Source: Pelagomonas calceolata
Lineage: Eukaryota > Sar > Pelagophyceae > Pelagomonadales > Pelagomonadaceae
DNA: 64,000 nucleotides
Reading direction: 5' to 3'
Assembly (NCBI GenBank): GCA_918797485.1
Contig: CAKKNE010000001.1
Location: 4,030,001 to 4,094,000, forward strand
Shown: positions 52,253-61,435 of the stretch, one piece after another
Numbering within the stretch: the first letter of the stretch is position 1
Layout of the letters: each line of letters begins with the position of its first letter
The notes under the pieces: model-generated
The model's input: the letters and a program-made list of their open reading frames with translations, nothing else
Told to the model about the DNA's origin: nothing
The model's database searches: none
Position numbers and translations under genes: made by a program

Positions 52253-54046
52253 CTATCTCTCCTTCTTCGCCAGCTCCACATCCAAATCCAGCGGCGCCGG
52301 CCGCCGCGGCGCGAAGAGCAGGTAGGCCAGCGCGCCCGCGTGCACGGGCACGTACGCGACGCCGGCGTAGAGGAGCTTGCGGTCCGGCAGGCCCAGCGCG
52401 ACGGCGTCGCGGCTCAAGAGGGAGACGGCCGCGCCCCACGAGCCAACAGTCAAAAACGCAATGAAAGGAGGCGACAGCGCCAGCCAGAGAAAGAAGGAAA
52501 GCGCGACATACAAAAAGCCGTCGGCGCGCGGCCGCAGCGTCGCCAGGACCAGCGTAAGAGGCGCGCCGACCCACAGCAAGACGCATGGCTGCGAGAGGAC
52601 GAGGGGCGTATGCGCGTAGCCCGCCGCGAGGAGTAGCGTCGCTCTAGCTAATCGACGGTCGGAATTTAGTCGTGATACGACAATCACCGCCGCGGCGTAG
52701 GCCAGGCCCACCAAAAGACCGACGAGGTGCGGTGCGCGGAAACACGCGTAGACTGACCCCATACCAAACGCCATCGGCGCCAGCACGTACCAAAAATGCC
52801 GCACGATCGTGTGGGGGATGTCCCTTTGTAGCACAATAGCGTCGAAGGCGTACTCACTAAGTTCTTTGGCGGCCTCGACGCCGAGCGGCAACGCCGTGAG
52901 CATCAGTGGAAACGCCACCTCGTCGAAGGACACGAATTTTGTAGAGTCCATCAACAGATACTGGGAGGCGCCGTGGTGGAGCTCGTGCTCAACGATGTTC
53001 ATTGACCTTATTATGAGTTCGACGCCCGTGCCGACTCTACTCTCATCGAAGGTCTGCCTCGCGTTCGGTAGCGCTTGGGTCGGCTCGAGCGTGACGGCGT
53101 CGATGCCCCGCCGCAAAAAGTGGGCGTGCGGCCCCGACGCGCCGCCCGCCAATCGTTTCGCCCACGTCATTAACGCCCTGGACCGCTCCGAATACGTCGA
53201 GCGGGGCCGCGGCGGCGCCCTAGATTCAAAGCCGCTCTCTGTATGTACGAGTTGGGGGAAGGCCGTCGCCGCGAGGTGGAAAAAGTCCAGGTTCGGCAGT
53301 TCGCCGTCGAAGCCGTGCGCTTTTAGCGTCAAGGCGCCGTACGGCTCCGCCTCGGGCAGGTTTATCAGGACGGCGCCCCGTAATAATCCGCCCCGCTCAA
53401 ACAACAAATCCTCGTCGTCGCCGTTATGGTAGGCCCCGACCCACCGTTGCGGATCGTCCGACGCCACGACCACGATGTTTTTGCCGAGCCACGGCGCGTC
53501 CCTCAGAAACCGCGCCAGCGCCAGCACAATTGGAATAGCGCGTTTATTGGCGGCCACGACCGCGATGGCCTCGACGGCGGCCCAGCCCGACGCCGGGCGC
53601 ACGACGCCCCACGACGCGTTGTACCGTTCCTGGCAGGCAATGTCCAAAGCCATCAGCTCGTCGCAGAACGAGCCGTGGCGCTTCCGGAGGTAGTCGCGGA
53701 ACCCCTCAGAGGTGTGGAGCGTCGCGCGCGCGGCCATGGGCGACAGCGTCGTTTCGTCGAAGTACGTGCCTCTCATTTTGAGTTCTCCTGTCACAATACT
53801 AACGACGGGAAAGCAAAACATCCACGCCACGCCCAACGTAAAGGCTACGATGGACACCATGCGCGACGACACGCGCCTTGCGACGTATCGTTTGAGCTTC
53901 TCTTTCCGCGTGAGGTCCGCGTCCTCGGCGGCGGCGCGCGCGGCGGCGGCGGCGCGCGCGGCGTCGAGGACTGCTGCCACGGCTTCCTCCGTCGTCTCGT
54001 CATCGCTTTCGTCCTGGCGTGTGGCCCGGCGCCGCGTCGTGGGCAT
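52253..54046 (-). CDS. GPAA1: GPI transamidase subunit GAA1 (GPAA1)
   Basis: About 597 residues from the ATG at 54046. The cytoplasmic N-terminus MPTTRRRATRQDESDDE has a long Ala/Glu helix, then the first membrane helix VSIVAFTLGVAWMFCFPVVS. A lumenal M28-like domain begins RGTYFDETTLSPMAA and includes NLDFFHLAATAFPQLVHTES and the motif IIRSMNIVEHELHHGASQYL. A run of six or seven C-terminal helices ends in APRRPAPLDLDVELAKKER. GAA1 presents the GPI lipid in the ER transamidase complex. The KKER tail may be an ER-retrieval signal. Convergent with the sulfotransferase gene, 18 bp between stops. Confidence 0.82.
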   Translation of the reverse strand: MPTTRRRATRQDESDDETTEEAVAAVLDAARAAAAARAAAEDADLTRKEKLKRYVARRVSSRMVSIVAFTLGVAWMFCFPVVSIVTGELKMRGTYFDETTLSPMAARATLHTSEGFRDYLRKRHGSFCDELMALDIACQERYNASWGVVRPASGWAAVEAIAVVAANKRAIPIVLALARFLRDAPWLGKNIVVVASDDPQRWVGAYHNGDDEDLLFERGGLLRGAVLINLPEAEPYGALTLKAHGFDGELPNLDFFHLAATAFPQLVHTESGFESRAPPRPRSTYSERSRALMTWAKRLAGGASGPHAHFLRRGIDAVTLEPTQALPNARQTFDESRVGTGVELIIRSMNIVEHELHHGASQYLLMDSTKFVSFDEVAFPLMLTALPLGVEAAKELSEYAFDAIVLQRDIPHTIVRHFWYVLAPMAFGMGSVYACFRAPHLVGLLVGLAYAAAVIVVSRLNSDRRLARATLLLAAGYAHTPLVLSQPCVLLWVGAPLTLVLATLRPRADGFLYVALSFFLWLALSPPFIAFLTVGSWGAAVSLLSRDAVALGLPDRKLLYAGVAYVPVHAGALAYLLFAPRRPAPLDLDVELAKKER

Positions 54047-54449
54047 TTGTATTTGCAGCGCGTCCACTGCTGCGCGGCCGTGAGCTGTGCCACAATGTCT
54101 GCTAAATGAGCAGGGATGAGCTCTTTGGTTAACAAGCTGCAGCGCTGCGTTGCAAAATCGATTGCGATACGTCGACAGCGATGGAACGTCCACCGCACAC
54201 TGCGATGAGTGGTGCGATCGATTGCGATGCGCGTGCCGCGCGCCGGTACCGCGGTCAAGCATCGATTGCGCGGGTTTCGTGGCTCCCGCAGCTTTCGTGC
54301 CGCGGCAGAGGACTACTACCGCGGACTAATCGGCGTCTTCGGTACGTTTCATTCAAACGCTAGTGGGCCGCTCTCCCTACAACGCGGGGCATTTCCTGAA
54401 AGGGGCAGCGAGAGGCGGGATATAGCGCCCCCGGGGCAGCCCGGCGACG
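54047..54449. other. Divergent promoter region
   Basis: 403 bp between GAA1 and the RING gene. Repeated CGATTGCGAT/ATCGATTGCG words occur at about 54158-54270 (AAATCGATTGCGAT, GCGATCGATTGCGATGC, GCATCGATTGCG). No full GCTAG palindrome. Confidence 0.45.
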
Positions 54450-56159
54450 ATGGCCGCCCTCCCGGCCCTGACCCAGACCATGACCATCGACCAGCCGAGG
54501 CCACCGCCGCCGGCGTTCCAAGGCAGCGGCCGCAACCAGGGCATCGAGCGGGACCGCCTCCTGAAGCCCGAGGACGTGCCCCACGACCTCATGTGTTCTA
54601 TTTGTCTGGGCGTCGTCGCCGACCAATCCTCAGAAACGCCCTGCGGCCATTTATTTTGCACGGAGTGCATCCGGAGCTCACTACGAAGGAACCCGCAGTG
54701 CCCGCTCGACAAGAAACCGTTGCAGGTGGGCCAGCTGCGATCGATCAGAGAGCACAACCTGCCCATCCGACGCATCTGGGGCGGCATCAAGGTGAAGTGT
54801 CGCTTCGCGGAGCACGGCGAATGCCCTTGGACGGGAGCGCTCTGTGATGCTTCTGCCCATGAAGCTAGGTGTAATGCCCGACACGGCAACCCCAAGGATT
54901 TGAGAATAAGGGAACTCGAAAATGTTTTACGGAAGAACGAAAACTCGTTGCGCGAAGCGGAAGAGCTCAACCAGCACAAGTCAAAACGGATCCAGCAGTT
55001 CGAGGAGGAGCAACGGCGAAGGGAGCACGACTTCGACTTTGAGTTGCAGCGACGGGACGCCGAGGCGCGCCAGAAGATTTCAGAGGTGGAACAGCAAGCT
55101 CAGTCGGAAGCCAATCGGGCGAACAAAGCCGAGCAAAGAGCCCTGCAGGCGGAGGCCGATGCTGGTAGAAGTAGGGAAGCCATCCAGCAGATGCAGAAGG
55201 AGCATAGCGAGGTGGTCCAAGATAGAGAAAGACGCTTAGAAAGTGCAGCGAGGCACGCGGGCGACGCGGAACGACGGGCGGAAGCGGCCGCGGTCGAGAT
55301 CCGGAAGGTGCGGGACGAGGGGAACAAGCGATCGAGGGAGCTCGAAAGCGCGGCGGAGAACAACGCGCGGGCGGCTGCTGCCAATGAACAGAGAGCCAGA
55401 GCCGCGGAATACGAGCTGGAGCGAGTCGCGCGCCACCGCCAGGAGTTCGAAGCGTCGTACCGAGCCCAGGCCGAAGATCTGCAACGTGAAAGAAATGCGG
55501 CGACGATGGAGCGCGACCGAGCTGTGAGAGATCAAAGACAACAAGAACAGGCCGCCTACGCCGCTAGAGGGCAATTAGCTGATGTCGAGGAGCGCTTAGG
55601 TGCTTCGGAATCCTCGAGAAGGGACTTGGGCCTGCGCCTGGACGCTTGTCAGAGGGAGTTGTATCAAGCTAGAGAGGCCGCGAAGCGAGCAGAAGAACAA
55701 TTGCATGGCGCCGAGCGCCACTTCCACAAGCAGTTAGCTGGTGCCAGGGCGCGGAACGTGACGCCGCCGAACGGCGCGCGGACCGATAGCGAGTTCGACG
55801 GGCGCTACAATTATGATAGGTACAACGTCGTGCGCCTGTCGCAGCTCATCACGCGGTCGCTCGAGAACCGCCCGACGGAGGTCTCTCCCAACCGCATCTT
55901 CACGTGCGTCGCCTCGTGCTACGACGACTTCAAGCGGGGCTGGACGGACAACCCGCAGAACTACGCGATCGACGTGCGCATGCTCCTCACCGTCGCGTCG
56001 GCGTCGACGTGGTTCAACGACCAGCAGAACCGCCTGATCGACGGGTGGCTGCGCGAGCAGGGCTGGCTCGGGCACAACCACCGGCTGGCGCAGCAGCCGC
56101 CGTCGCAACTGCCCCCGGCCCAGTTCGGGGCGGCCTACCCGCCCCCGCTCGTCCGGTGA
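54450..56159 (+). CDS. RING/TRAF-type zinc finger protein with long coiled coil
   Basis: 569 residues. RING finger at ~50-90: MCSICLGVVADQ, TPCGHLFCTECIRSSL, PQCPLDKKPL. A degenerate TRAF-like zinc finger follows (IKVKCRFAEHGECPWTGALC ... HEARCNARHG). Residues ~155-430 are a continuous Glu/Arg/Ala coiled coil. The C-terminal ~110 residues form a distinct globular domain (NYDRYNVVRLSQLITRSLEN ... TWFNDQQNRLIDGWLREQGW) not recognised. E3 ubiquitin ligase activity is inferred from the RING. Confidence 0.82.
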   Translation: MAALPALTQTMTIDQPRPPPPAFQGSGRNQGIERDRLLKPEDVPHDLMCSICLGVVADQSSETPCGHLFCTECIRSSLRRNPQCPLDKKPLQVGQLRSIREHNLPIRRIWGGIKVKCRFAEHGECPWTGALCDASAHEARCNARHGNPKDLRIRELENVLRKNENSLREAEELNQHKSKRIQQFEEEQRRREHDFDFELQRRDAEARQKISEVEQQAQSEANRANKAEQRALQAEADAGRSREAIQQMQKEHSEVVQDRERRLESAARHAGDAERRAEAAAVEIRKVRDEGNKRSRELESAAENNARAAAANEQRARAAEYELERVARHRQEFEASYRAQAEDLQRERNAATMERDRAVRDQRQQEQAAYAARGQLADVEERLGASESSRRDLGLRLDACQRELYQAREAAKRAEEQLHGAERHFHKQLAGARARNVTPPNGARTDSEFDGRYNYDRYNVVRLSQLITRSLENRPTEVSPNRIFTCVASCYDDFKRGWTDNPQNYAIDVRMLLTVASASTWFNDQQNRLIDGWLREQGWLGHNHRLAQQPPSQLPPAQFGAAYPPPLVR

Positions 56160-56201
56160 GCTATCCCTGTTACCCGCCGTGTAAATAGAAGAAGAATCGA
56201 A

Positions 56202-57164
56202 CTACTTAGAGAAGAGCCAGCTCCCGACGTCCCCCGCCTCCTCGGCCGCGACCTCGACGGCGGGCGCTTCGTCAGCAGGCGCAGCGGGCGCCGGCGCGGC
56301 GACGTCGCCCACCGCCAATTTCCGCAGCGCGCGCTGCTCGCCGACGACCTTCGAGAGTGATGCGGCCCGCGCCCGCGCGTCCGACGCCGCCGCGGGCGAC
56401 GCGTCCACCCGCACCTTCGGGTCCGCCAAAGCAGAAGCCCAGTCGAACGCGCGCACCGCGTCGACGTCGTCGGGCGCCGGCAGCGCCGCGAGCGCCGCGG
56501 CGCAGCAGTCCGCGTCGCTTTTTGCCGCCGCGTGCGCGTCGCGCGACTGTTGCGCGGCGGCTTCGAGGGCGTCCGCGAGGCCGGCATCGGCCTCGACGAT
56601 GTCTGCCTTGGCGTCCGCGAGCCGGCGCAGGGACTCCTGTAACTCTGGTTCAGGGGTCAGCTTGGCCACCTCCCCCAGCGACGCGGCCAGCTCCTTCTCC
56701 GTGGCGACGCGCGTGCGCTTCGCCGCGGCGACCTCGGCGTAGGTCGTCTCGGAGGCCTTGACTTCCGCCGCACGAGTTGTGCACGCCTCGGCTTCCTGGG
56801 CCAATGCTTGCCGCGCGAGGTCGGCGGCTCGCGCCAACGCCGCGTCGGCCTCGGCTCGCAATCTTTCGGCTGCGGCGAGCTTTTGGGCTGAGGACTGCGC
56901 CATCGTACTCCGCGCGGCCGCGGACGCCTCCTCGGCGACGAGCGCCGCCTCTAACGAGGTCATCAGCGTCTCGTCTTCGGTCTCCGCTGGCGGTGCCACT
57001 GGTGGGGCCTCGACTGGTGGCGCTGCATGGGCTGCCTCGCTCTCGGGCTCTGCTGGCACTGCACTGCTCTCAGAGTGGCATACCACTCGAGCTGTTCGCG
57101 GCAGCGTTGGTACGAAAGCTTGCGTGAGTCGAAGGGCGAGGAGGAGTAAGCATTTGCGATGCAT
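56202..57164 (-). CDS. Plastid-targeted coiled-coil protein, unknown
   Basis: 320 residues. The bipartite leader MHRKCLLLLALRLTQAFVPT has QAFVP at the predicted cleavage point. After an Ala/Pro/Glu-rich linker the body is helical, with heptad-like Ala/Glu/Lys content from ~75 to 290 (QKLAAAERLRAEADAALARA, TTYAEVAAAKRTRVATEKEL). It ends in an acidic AEEAGDVGSWLFSK. It could be structural in the plastid. No family recognised. Confidence 0.68.
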   Translation of the reverse strand: MHRKCLLLLALRLTQAFVPTLPRTARVVCHSESSAVPAEPESEAAHAAPPVEAPPVAPPAETEDETLMTSLEAALVAEEASAAARSTMAQSSAQKLAAAERLRAEADAALARAADLARQALAQEAEACTTRAAEVKASETTYAEVAAAKRTRVATEKELAASLGEVAKLTPEPELQESLRRLADAKADIVEADAGLADALEAAAQQSRDAHAAAKSDADCCAAALAALPAPDDVDAVRAFDWASALADPKVRVDASPAAASDARARAASLSKVVGEQRALRKLAVGDVAAPAPAAPADEAPAVEVAAEEAGDVGSWLFSK

Positions 57165-57635
57165 GTTTGAATGCCGTCCACTTCGATTAACGCGAGTCTG
57201 GGCACTGCAATCGTCATGCGTAATTGAGCTTGCGCTAGTGTCTTTACCGGCCGCTAGCTACGACCCTGCCTAGAACGATCACGTATAGATGGGTGGAAGG
57301 ACCAGACGACTGAGGGCGTCTTCGCAGAAGCCCTCGGCTGGAACGCTGACTGGCGCAGCAACACGTGGCTCGAGGCCGGCCGGCCGCTCTAGGAAGCTAA
57401 AACTGCACAACCGATGGTTAGTACACGGAACTCGAACGGTTCCCACCAGGGGGCCCGGGGCCTTCGCGCCCGATTCACGCCTCAAGAAGAGAGACGGAGC
57501 ACGGGGCGGGATCGACGGGGTGGTGGGGAGACGAAGCGAGGGGGATGATGTTGTGGGAGGGGGTGTCCGCGTTCACGCCGGCCGGCGGGGCACGCGGAGA
57601 AGTCTTGTTGTTGAGAGAGGTTTCAGGAATCCGTT
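57165..57635. other. Intergenic region
   Basis: 471 bp upstream of the plastid coiled-coil gene and downstream of the membrane-RRM gene. It has one GCTAG palindrome 70 bp from the start at 57164 and no gene. Confidence 0.45.
57234..57258 (+). promoter_or_regulatory. GCTAG imperfect palindrome
   Basis: GCTAGTGTCTTTACCGG then CCGCTAGC. With the copy at 5264 it is among the best-conserved members. Confidence 0.55.
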
Positions 57636-59657
57636 TCACGCGAAGCCGCGGGCCAGGGACTCCATGGGGTCGTAGGCCCCGAAGGTCGGCGCGTCGGCTC
57701 TGAGGTCCGACGCCAGCGCGTTCGACTGCACCTCGCGCGCCTCCAGAGGGTTCAGGCGCACGCCGCCGTCCAGCGAGCCGGCGCGATCCCTGGTCGCCGT
57801 GTTCGACACGACGATGCACGACACCGAGCCCCCGCCCGAAAAGAGCTCGGCGCCGTGCGTCTGGAAGGCCGCGGCCACCGCCGCGCTTCGCGTCGCGAAG
57901 TCGACGTAGCCGTAGGGCGCGACGCGGTCGAAGACGACGCGCGCGCCGACGACGCTCGACCCGTAGCGCGCGAAGGCCTCGGCCAGCAGGTCGTCGCCGC
58001 AGTTCGGCGGCACGGGCATGACCTTGACTCTAGCAGCAGCGGTAACGAGAGAGGGCGGCGGGTGCGGCGCCACGACGGGCAGCGACGGGAGCCGCGAGGC
58101 TTCCGGCGACGAGTAGGAGGAGTCGAAGCCCGGCGGCTGGAAGGGCTGGCGCTGGGGCGGCGGCGGCGGCGGGTCCGGCGACGCCCAGACGGAAGCCGGC
58201 GGCGCGACGTGCGGCGTGATCGGCGGCTGCACGGGTTGCGGCGCGGGCGCGACCGGCGGGGGCGGCGGTTGCGTCGCGGCCGCCGCGGCCGCGGCGGCGG
58301 CCTTCTGGGCCGACTTTTCTCTAGCTCGAGCCCTTCGCGAAGGCTTCTTCTCCTCGGTAGCTTTCGGTACTTCTTTGGGTACCTTCTTCGGCTTGAGCGG
58401 GCCTCCTCTTTTAGAACCAGACGCGTCGCGCGCGGACTTCGGCCGAGCGGCAGGTCTAGAGGGCTTGCCGCCTCGTAAAGGTAAATCAGGCATCTCGGCT
58501 TCACTGGACGACGCGTCCGACGCCGTCGCGCTCGGCGAGGGCGACCGCGTCGTCGTGGGCACGCTACTACCGTTCGGCTTCGCGCGCGGGCTTCTCCCGC
58601 GCGGCGTCCGCCCGGTCCTTTTTAGTCTAGCTTTTCTTTCCCTATCGTCTTCCGCTAGGAGTCGCGCCACGGCATCGTCGGCCTGCCGGTCGGCTTGCGG
58701 ACGTCGCGATCGATTCGCCAACGAGCACGCCCGTCGTAGTGCTGCTGACAGCGCGCAGAGCACGCCAAAGACCAGTAAGAAGAAGACGACGTCGATCCAC
58801 AGCTCCACAGAATCGTCGTCGGCCTCGAAGAGCCCGCCCGCACCTAGCCTTTCGAGGAGCATCGTCGCCTCTTCTGGCAAAGCTTCGCCGTAGGGCCTCG
58901 CGGCCGCCATCTCCGCTACCGCCGCTCTTCGCTCTTCCGTCGATAACAGCGCATATCGCAACGCACCTAATTCGACAGCGGCCGTCTCGTAGAAGTCCCC
59001 GAAGTACTCCTCGAGCGACGAGACGAGGCTTTCGCGCGCTTCGGGGGCTAGTGCTCGACACAGCGCGACGACCTCCGGGTCGTCGAACGGCGCCGCGCCG
59101 TGTTCTATCACCAGCAGTACAATCGCTAATGCTGTCGCCTTCTCGACGCCCGCGGCCGCCGCCGCCGCGGCCCGAAAGGCCCCGAACGCGTCGACGTCGC
59201 CGTAGTCCTCGTAGTCGCCGCTACACGACTCGTCGTCGCCGCCGCCGCCGCCGAGCACGAATTCTCTAGCAACAGCTAACGCCGCATCATCAAACGAGTC
59301 GCCGGGGCAGGAACCATCTCCCTCGTCGCCGTACGTGACCAAATCGGCGAAGCGCTCTACCAATGGTAAAGCGGCGGCGTCGTCCGCCCCGACCGGTAGT
59401 ACAGTGGCCAGAGCCACGGCCGTGCTGAGGTGCGGCGCCGCGCGCGTCTGCGTCGTCCTTAAGGCGAGGGCAAGAGCAGACGTGTGCCCCACGCTCGGGA
59501 CGCGCGCCGCGCGCGACCGCGTCGCGAGCGTGACGATGGTGGAGAGGATGGCCGCGGGCCTCGAAATCTGCGCGTGGCCCCGCGGGGCCGCGAGCGGCGA
59601 CACGCACCTCGCCGCCAAAAGCAGGAACAGGCTCATCAGTCGCGGTGGGCCCGCCAT
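57636..59657 (-). CDS. Signal-bearing transmembrane protein with C-terminal RRM
   Basis: 673 residues from the ATG at 59657. Leader MAGPPRLMSLFLLLAARCVSPLAAP. A helical, acidic region of ~250 residues (including SLVSSLEEYFGDFYETAAVE) follows, then one membrane helix (WIDVVFFLLVFGVLCALSAA). A long basic, low-complexity linker (Ser/Lys/Pro/Ala) leads to a C-terminal RRM: VKVMPVPPNCGDDLLAEAF as beta1/alpha1 and VFDRVAPYGYVDFATRSAAV as the RNP1-like region. If the helix is real, the RRM faces the cytosol or plastid stroma, tethering RNA to a membrane. No family recognised. Confidence 0.7.
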   Translation of the reverse strand: MAGPPRLMSLFLLLAARCVSPLAAPRGHAQISRPAAILSTIVTLATRSRAARVPSVGHTSALALALRTTQTRAAPHLSTAVALATVLPVGADDAAALPLVERFADLVTYGDEGDGSCPGDSFDDAALAVAREFVLGGGGGDDESCSGDYEDYGDVDAFGAFRAAAAAAAGVEKATALAIVLLVIEHGAAPFDDPEVVALCRALAPEARESLVSSLEEYFGDFYETAAVELGALRYALLSTEERRAAVAEMAAARPYGEALPEEATMLLERLGAGGLFEADDDSVELWIDVVFFLLVFGVLCALSAALRRACSLANRSRRPQADRQADDAVARLLAEDDRERKARLKRTGRTPRGRSPRAKPNGSSVPTTTRSPSPSATASDASSSEAEMPDLPLRGGKPSRPAARPKSARDASGSKRGGPLKPKKVPKEVPKATEEKKPSRRARAREKSAQKAAAAAAAAATQPPPPPVAPAPQPVQPPITPHVAPPASVWASPDPPPPPPQRQPFQPPGFDSSYSSPEASRLPSLPVVAPHPPPSLVTAAARVKVMPVPPNCGDDLLAEAFARYGSSVVGARVVFDRVAPYGYVDFATRSAAVAAAFQTHGAELFSGGGSVSCIVVSNTATRDRAGSLDGGVRLNPLEAREVQSNALASDLRADAPTFGAYDPMESLARGFA

Positions 59658-60070
59658 CCTGCCTCGGGCGGTGCACCCAGCTCTGCGCCCGTTCCGAGGC
59701 TTCGCCCAGACCAGCCCAGGGCCGCCCTCGCCGGGGCACGCGCCGCAAACAGGCGCGAGTTGTGGCCGCGCGCTGCTGGTGAATAGACAAACTAGAGTGC
59801 TTGCGGCCGCTTGTTTGGCTTCTCGGAGACCCGTCGGACCAGTACAGGCGTCCTCTTCAGGCATTTAAAAAATTTAAAACACCTGGCTCTCCGCCAAGCC
59901 TCTGCCTGGTCGCATGCCCACCCAGCCATCGTGCCGCCGCAAGTGATCAGCACTGTCTGTCAGCAGCTCATACGCACGCCGAGAGTCGCTCTTCAGGTTT
60001 GAACAGCGATTCGTGCAAGTTTTCCTGCAGCACACCACACCTTGCAAGCACTACAGCTGGAGAGGCGTCA
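59658..60070. other. Divergent promoter region
   Basis: 413 bp between the membrane-RRM and TPR genes. A weak GCTAG-like element (ACTAGAGTGC, then GCGGCCGCTTG, at about 59791-59812) is present. Confidence 0.35.
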
Positions 60071-61432
60071 ATGGACGAGATCCTGAACACCATCATGGGC
60101 AGGATGCCCCGTGTTGACAACCCCTTCGCGTCGCGCCGGTGGAAGCAATTTTCGGTGGCGGACTGGAACGCAAACGAGATGGAGCGCGCTGGCTTGGTTG
60201 AGTGGAAGGAGTGGAAGGACAGGGGCAACGCCCTGTACAAGGAGAAGGATTATGCGGGGGCGCGCGCGATGTACGGCAAGGCCTGCATGCTGGCGTTAGA
60301 CCCCTTCCGGAACGGCGGCGTCAACGCGTTCTTCGACGCGCTCCACGAGGCGCCCGCGCACACGGCGCGGCGGCAGTTCTTCGACATCGAGCCGCTCGTG
60401 GGCCAGGTCCTCAAGTACTTGCCGCATGCGTACTCTCGGAAATCCGCACTTGACGGCAAGACCTACGCCGCGCCGAACAACAATGCCGCGGTCTGCTCAG
60501 CGAACCTCTCAGCGGCCTGGCTCTTGGACGGCGAGCCGAATAAGGCGCTCAGGGCGGCGAAGAAGGCGACGAAGGCGGATCCCGGCTACCTCAAGGCGCA
60601 CCGGCGCGAGCTCAATGCGCTCCAGGCGCTGCATCGCCGCCAGGCCGTGGCGCTCCGGGAGCTGAAGAGCAGACCGGTAGCGCCACCCCGCCAGGCGAAC
60701 CTCGACGCCGGAGCGAAGCTGCTCGCGCGATACGCCAAGGCCATCCAGGAGAAGCGGGATGAGCTCGCGGACTACGAGCAGGCCCGCGCCGCGTACCCCG
60801 CCGAGGCCTTGGCGCTGTTGACGGCCGGCTGGGTCGACTACGAGCGGGCGGCGTGCATCTACGGCCCCATCAGGTTCATGGCGTGCCTTGAAGCATTAAC
60901 TGGTCCGGACGGGCCCCTGGCGGCGTGGAAAAGGTGCGAAGCACGGGCGTCGCTCGTGCCGTTTCAGGGCGGCCAGGTATTGATGCTGTCGTTGTGTTAC
61001 ACGGTGGTGAACGGCATGGACAACGTGATAAACTGTCTGGACTGGATAATGGTCGACGAGTCGAACGGCGATCTGGCGGACAAGCCGCCGCAGGGCGTCG
61101 CGTCGGAGAAGTCGCTGCAGTACGCCCCGATGCGGATAAATATGTATGTGGAGGAACTGACAGAGAGAGGTCTGGAGGTGGTCTCAGTAATGTTGGGACA
61201 GGGTCTGACGGACCAGGTGAACCTGATCGATAAAACCTTGAGGGAAGGAAGTCCAATTATGGAGGTGAAGACGTTCGACGATATACTAGTATATCACGCC
61301 GCGTCGACGGCTGCTTCCGAGGACAACAACGTGCCCATGAACCCGGACCCGCGGTCCTTCGACGCGCTCATGCGGCGCCGGCCGCCCAGGCCGCTCGACT
61401 TAGCCTCGGACGCTCGAACAGGACTAGACTAA
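60071..61432 (+). CDS. TPR-domain co-chaperone-like protein
   Basis: 453 residues. A TPR-like module starts at ~40 (WKEWKDRGNALYKEKDYAGA, RAMYGKACMLAL) and resumes after an insertion (NNAAVCSANLSAAWLLDGEP, NKALRAAKKATKADPGYLKA), like the three-TPR domains of Hsp70/Hsp90 co-chaperones. The C-terminal ~200 residues (WVDYERAACIYGPIRFMACL ... GGQVLMLSLCYTVVNGMDNV) form another domain not recognised. The last 40 residues are Pro/Arg/Asp-rich. Convergent with the next gene, 3 bp between stops. Confidence 0.75.
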   Translation: MDEILNTIMGRMPRVDNPFASRRWKQFSVADWNANEMERAGLVEWKEWKDRGNALYKEKDYAGARAMYGKACMLALDPFRNGGVNAFFDALHEAPAHTARRQFFDIEPLVGQVLKYLPHAYSRKSALDGKTYAAPNNNAAVCSANLSAAWLLDGEPNKALRAAKKATKADPGYLKAHRRELNALQALHRRQAVALRELKSRPVAPPRQANLDAGAKLLARYAKAIQEKRDELADYEQARAAYPAEALALLTAGWVDYERAACIYGPIRFMACLEALTGPDGPLAAWKRCEARASLVPFQGGQVLMLSLCYTVVNGMDNVINCLDWIMVDESNGDLADKPPQGVASEKSLQYAPMRINMYVEELTERGLEVVSVMLGQGLTDQVNLIDKTLREGSPIMEVKTFDDILVYHAASTAASEDNNVPMNPDPRSFDALMRRRPPRPLDLASDARTGLD

Positions 61433-61435
61433 CAA

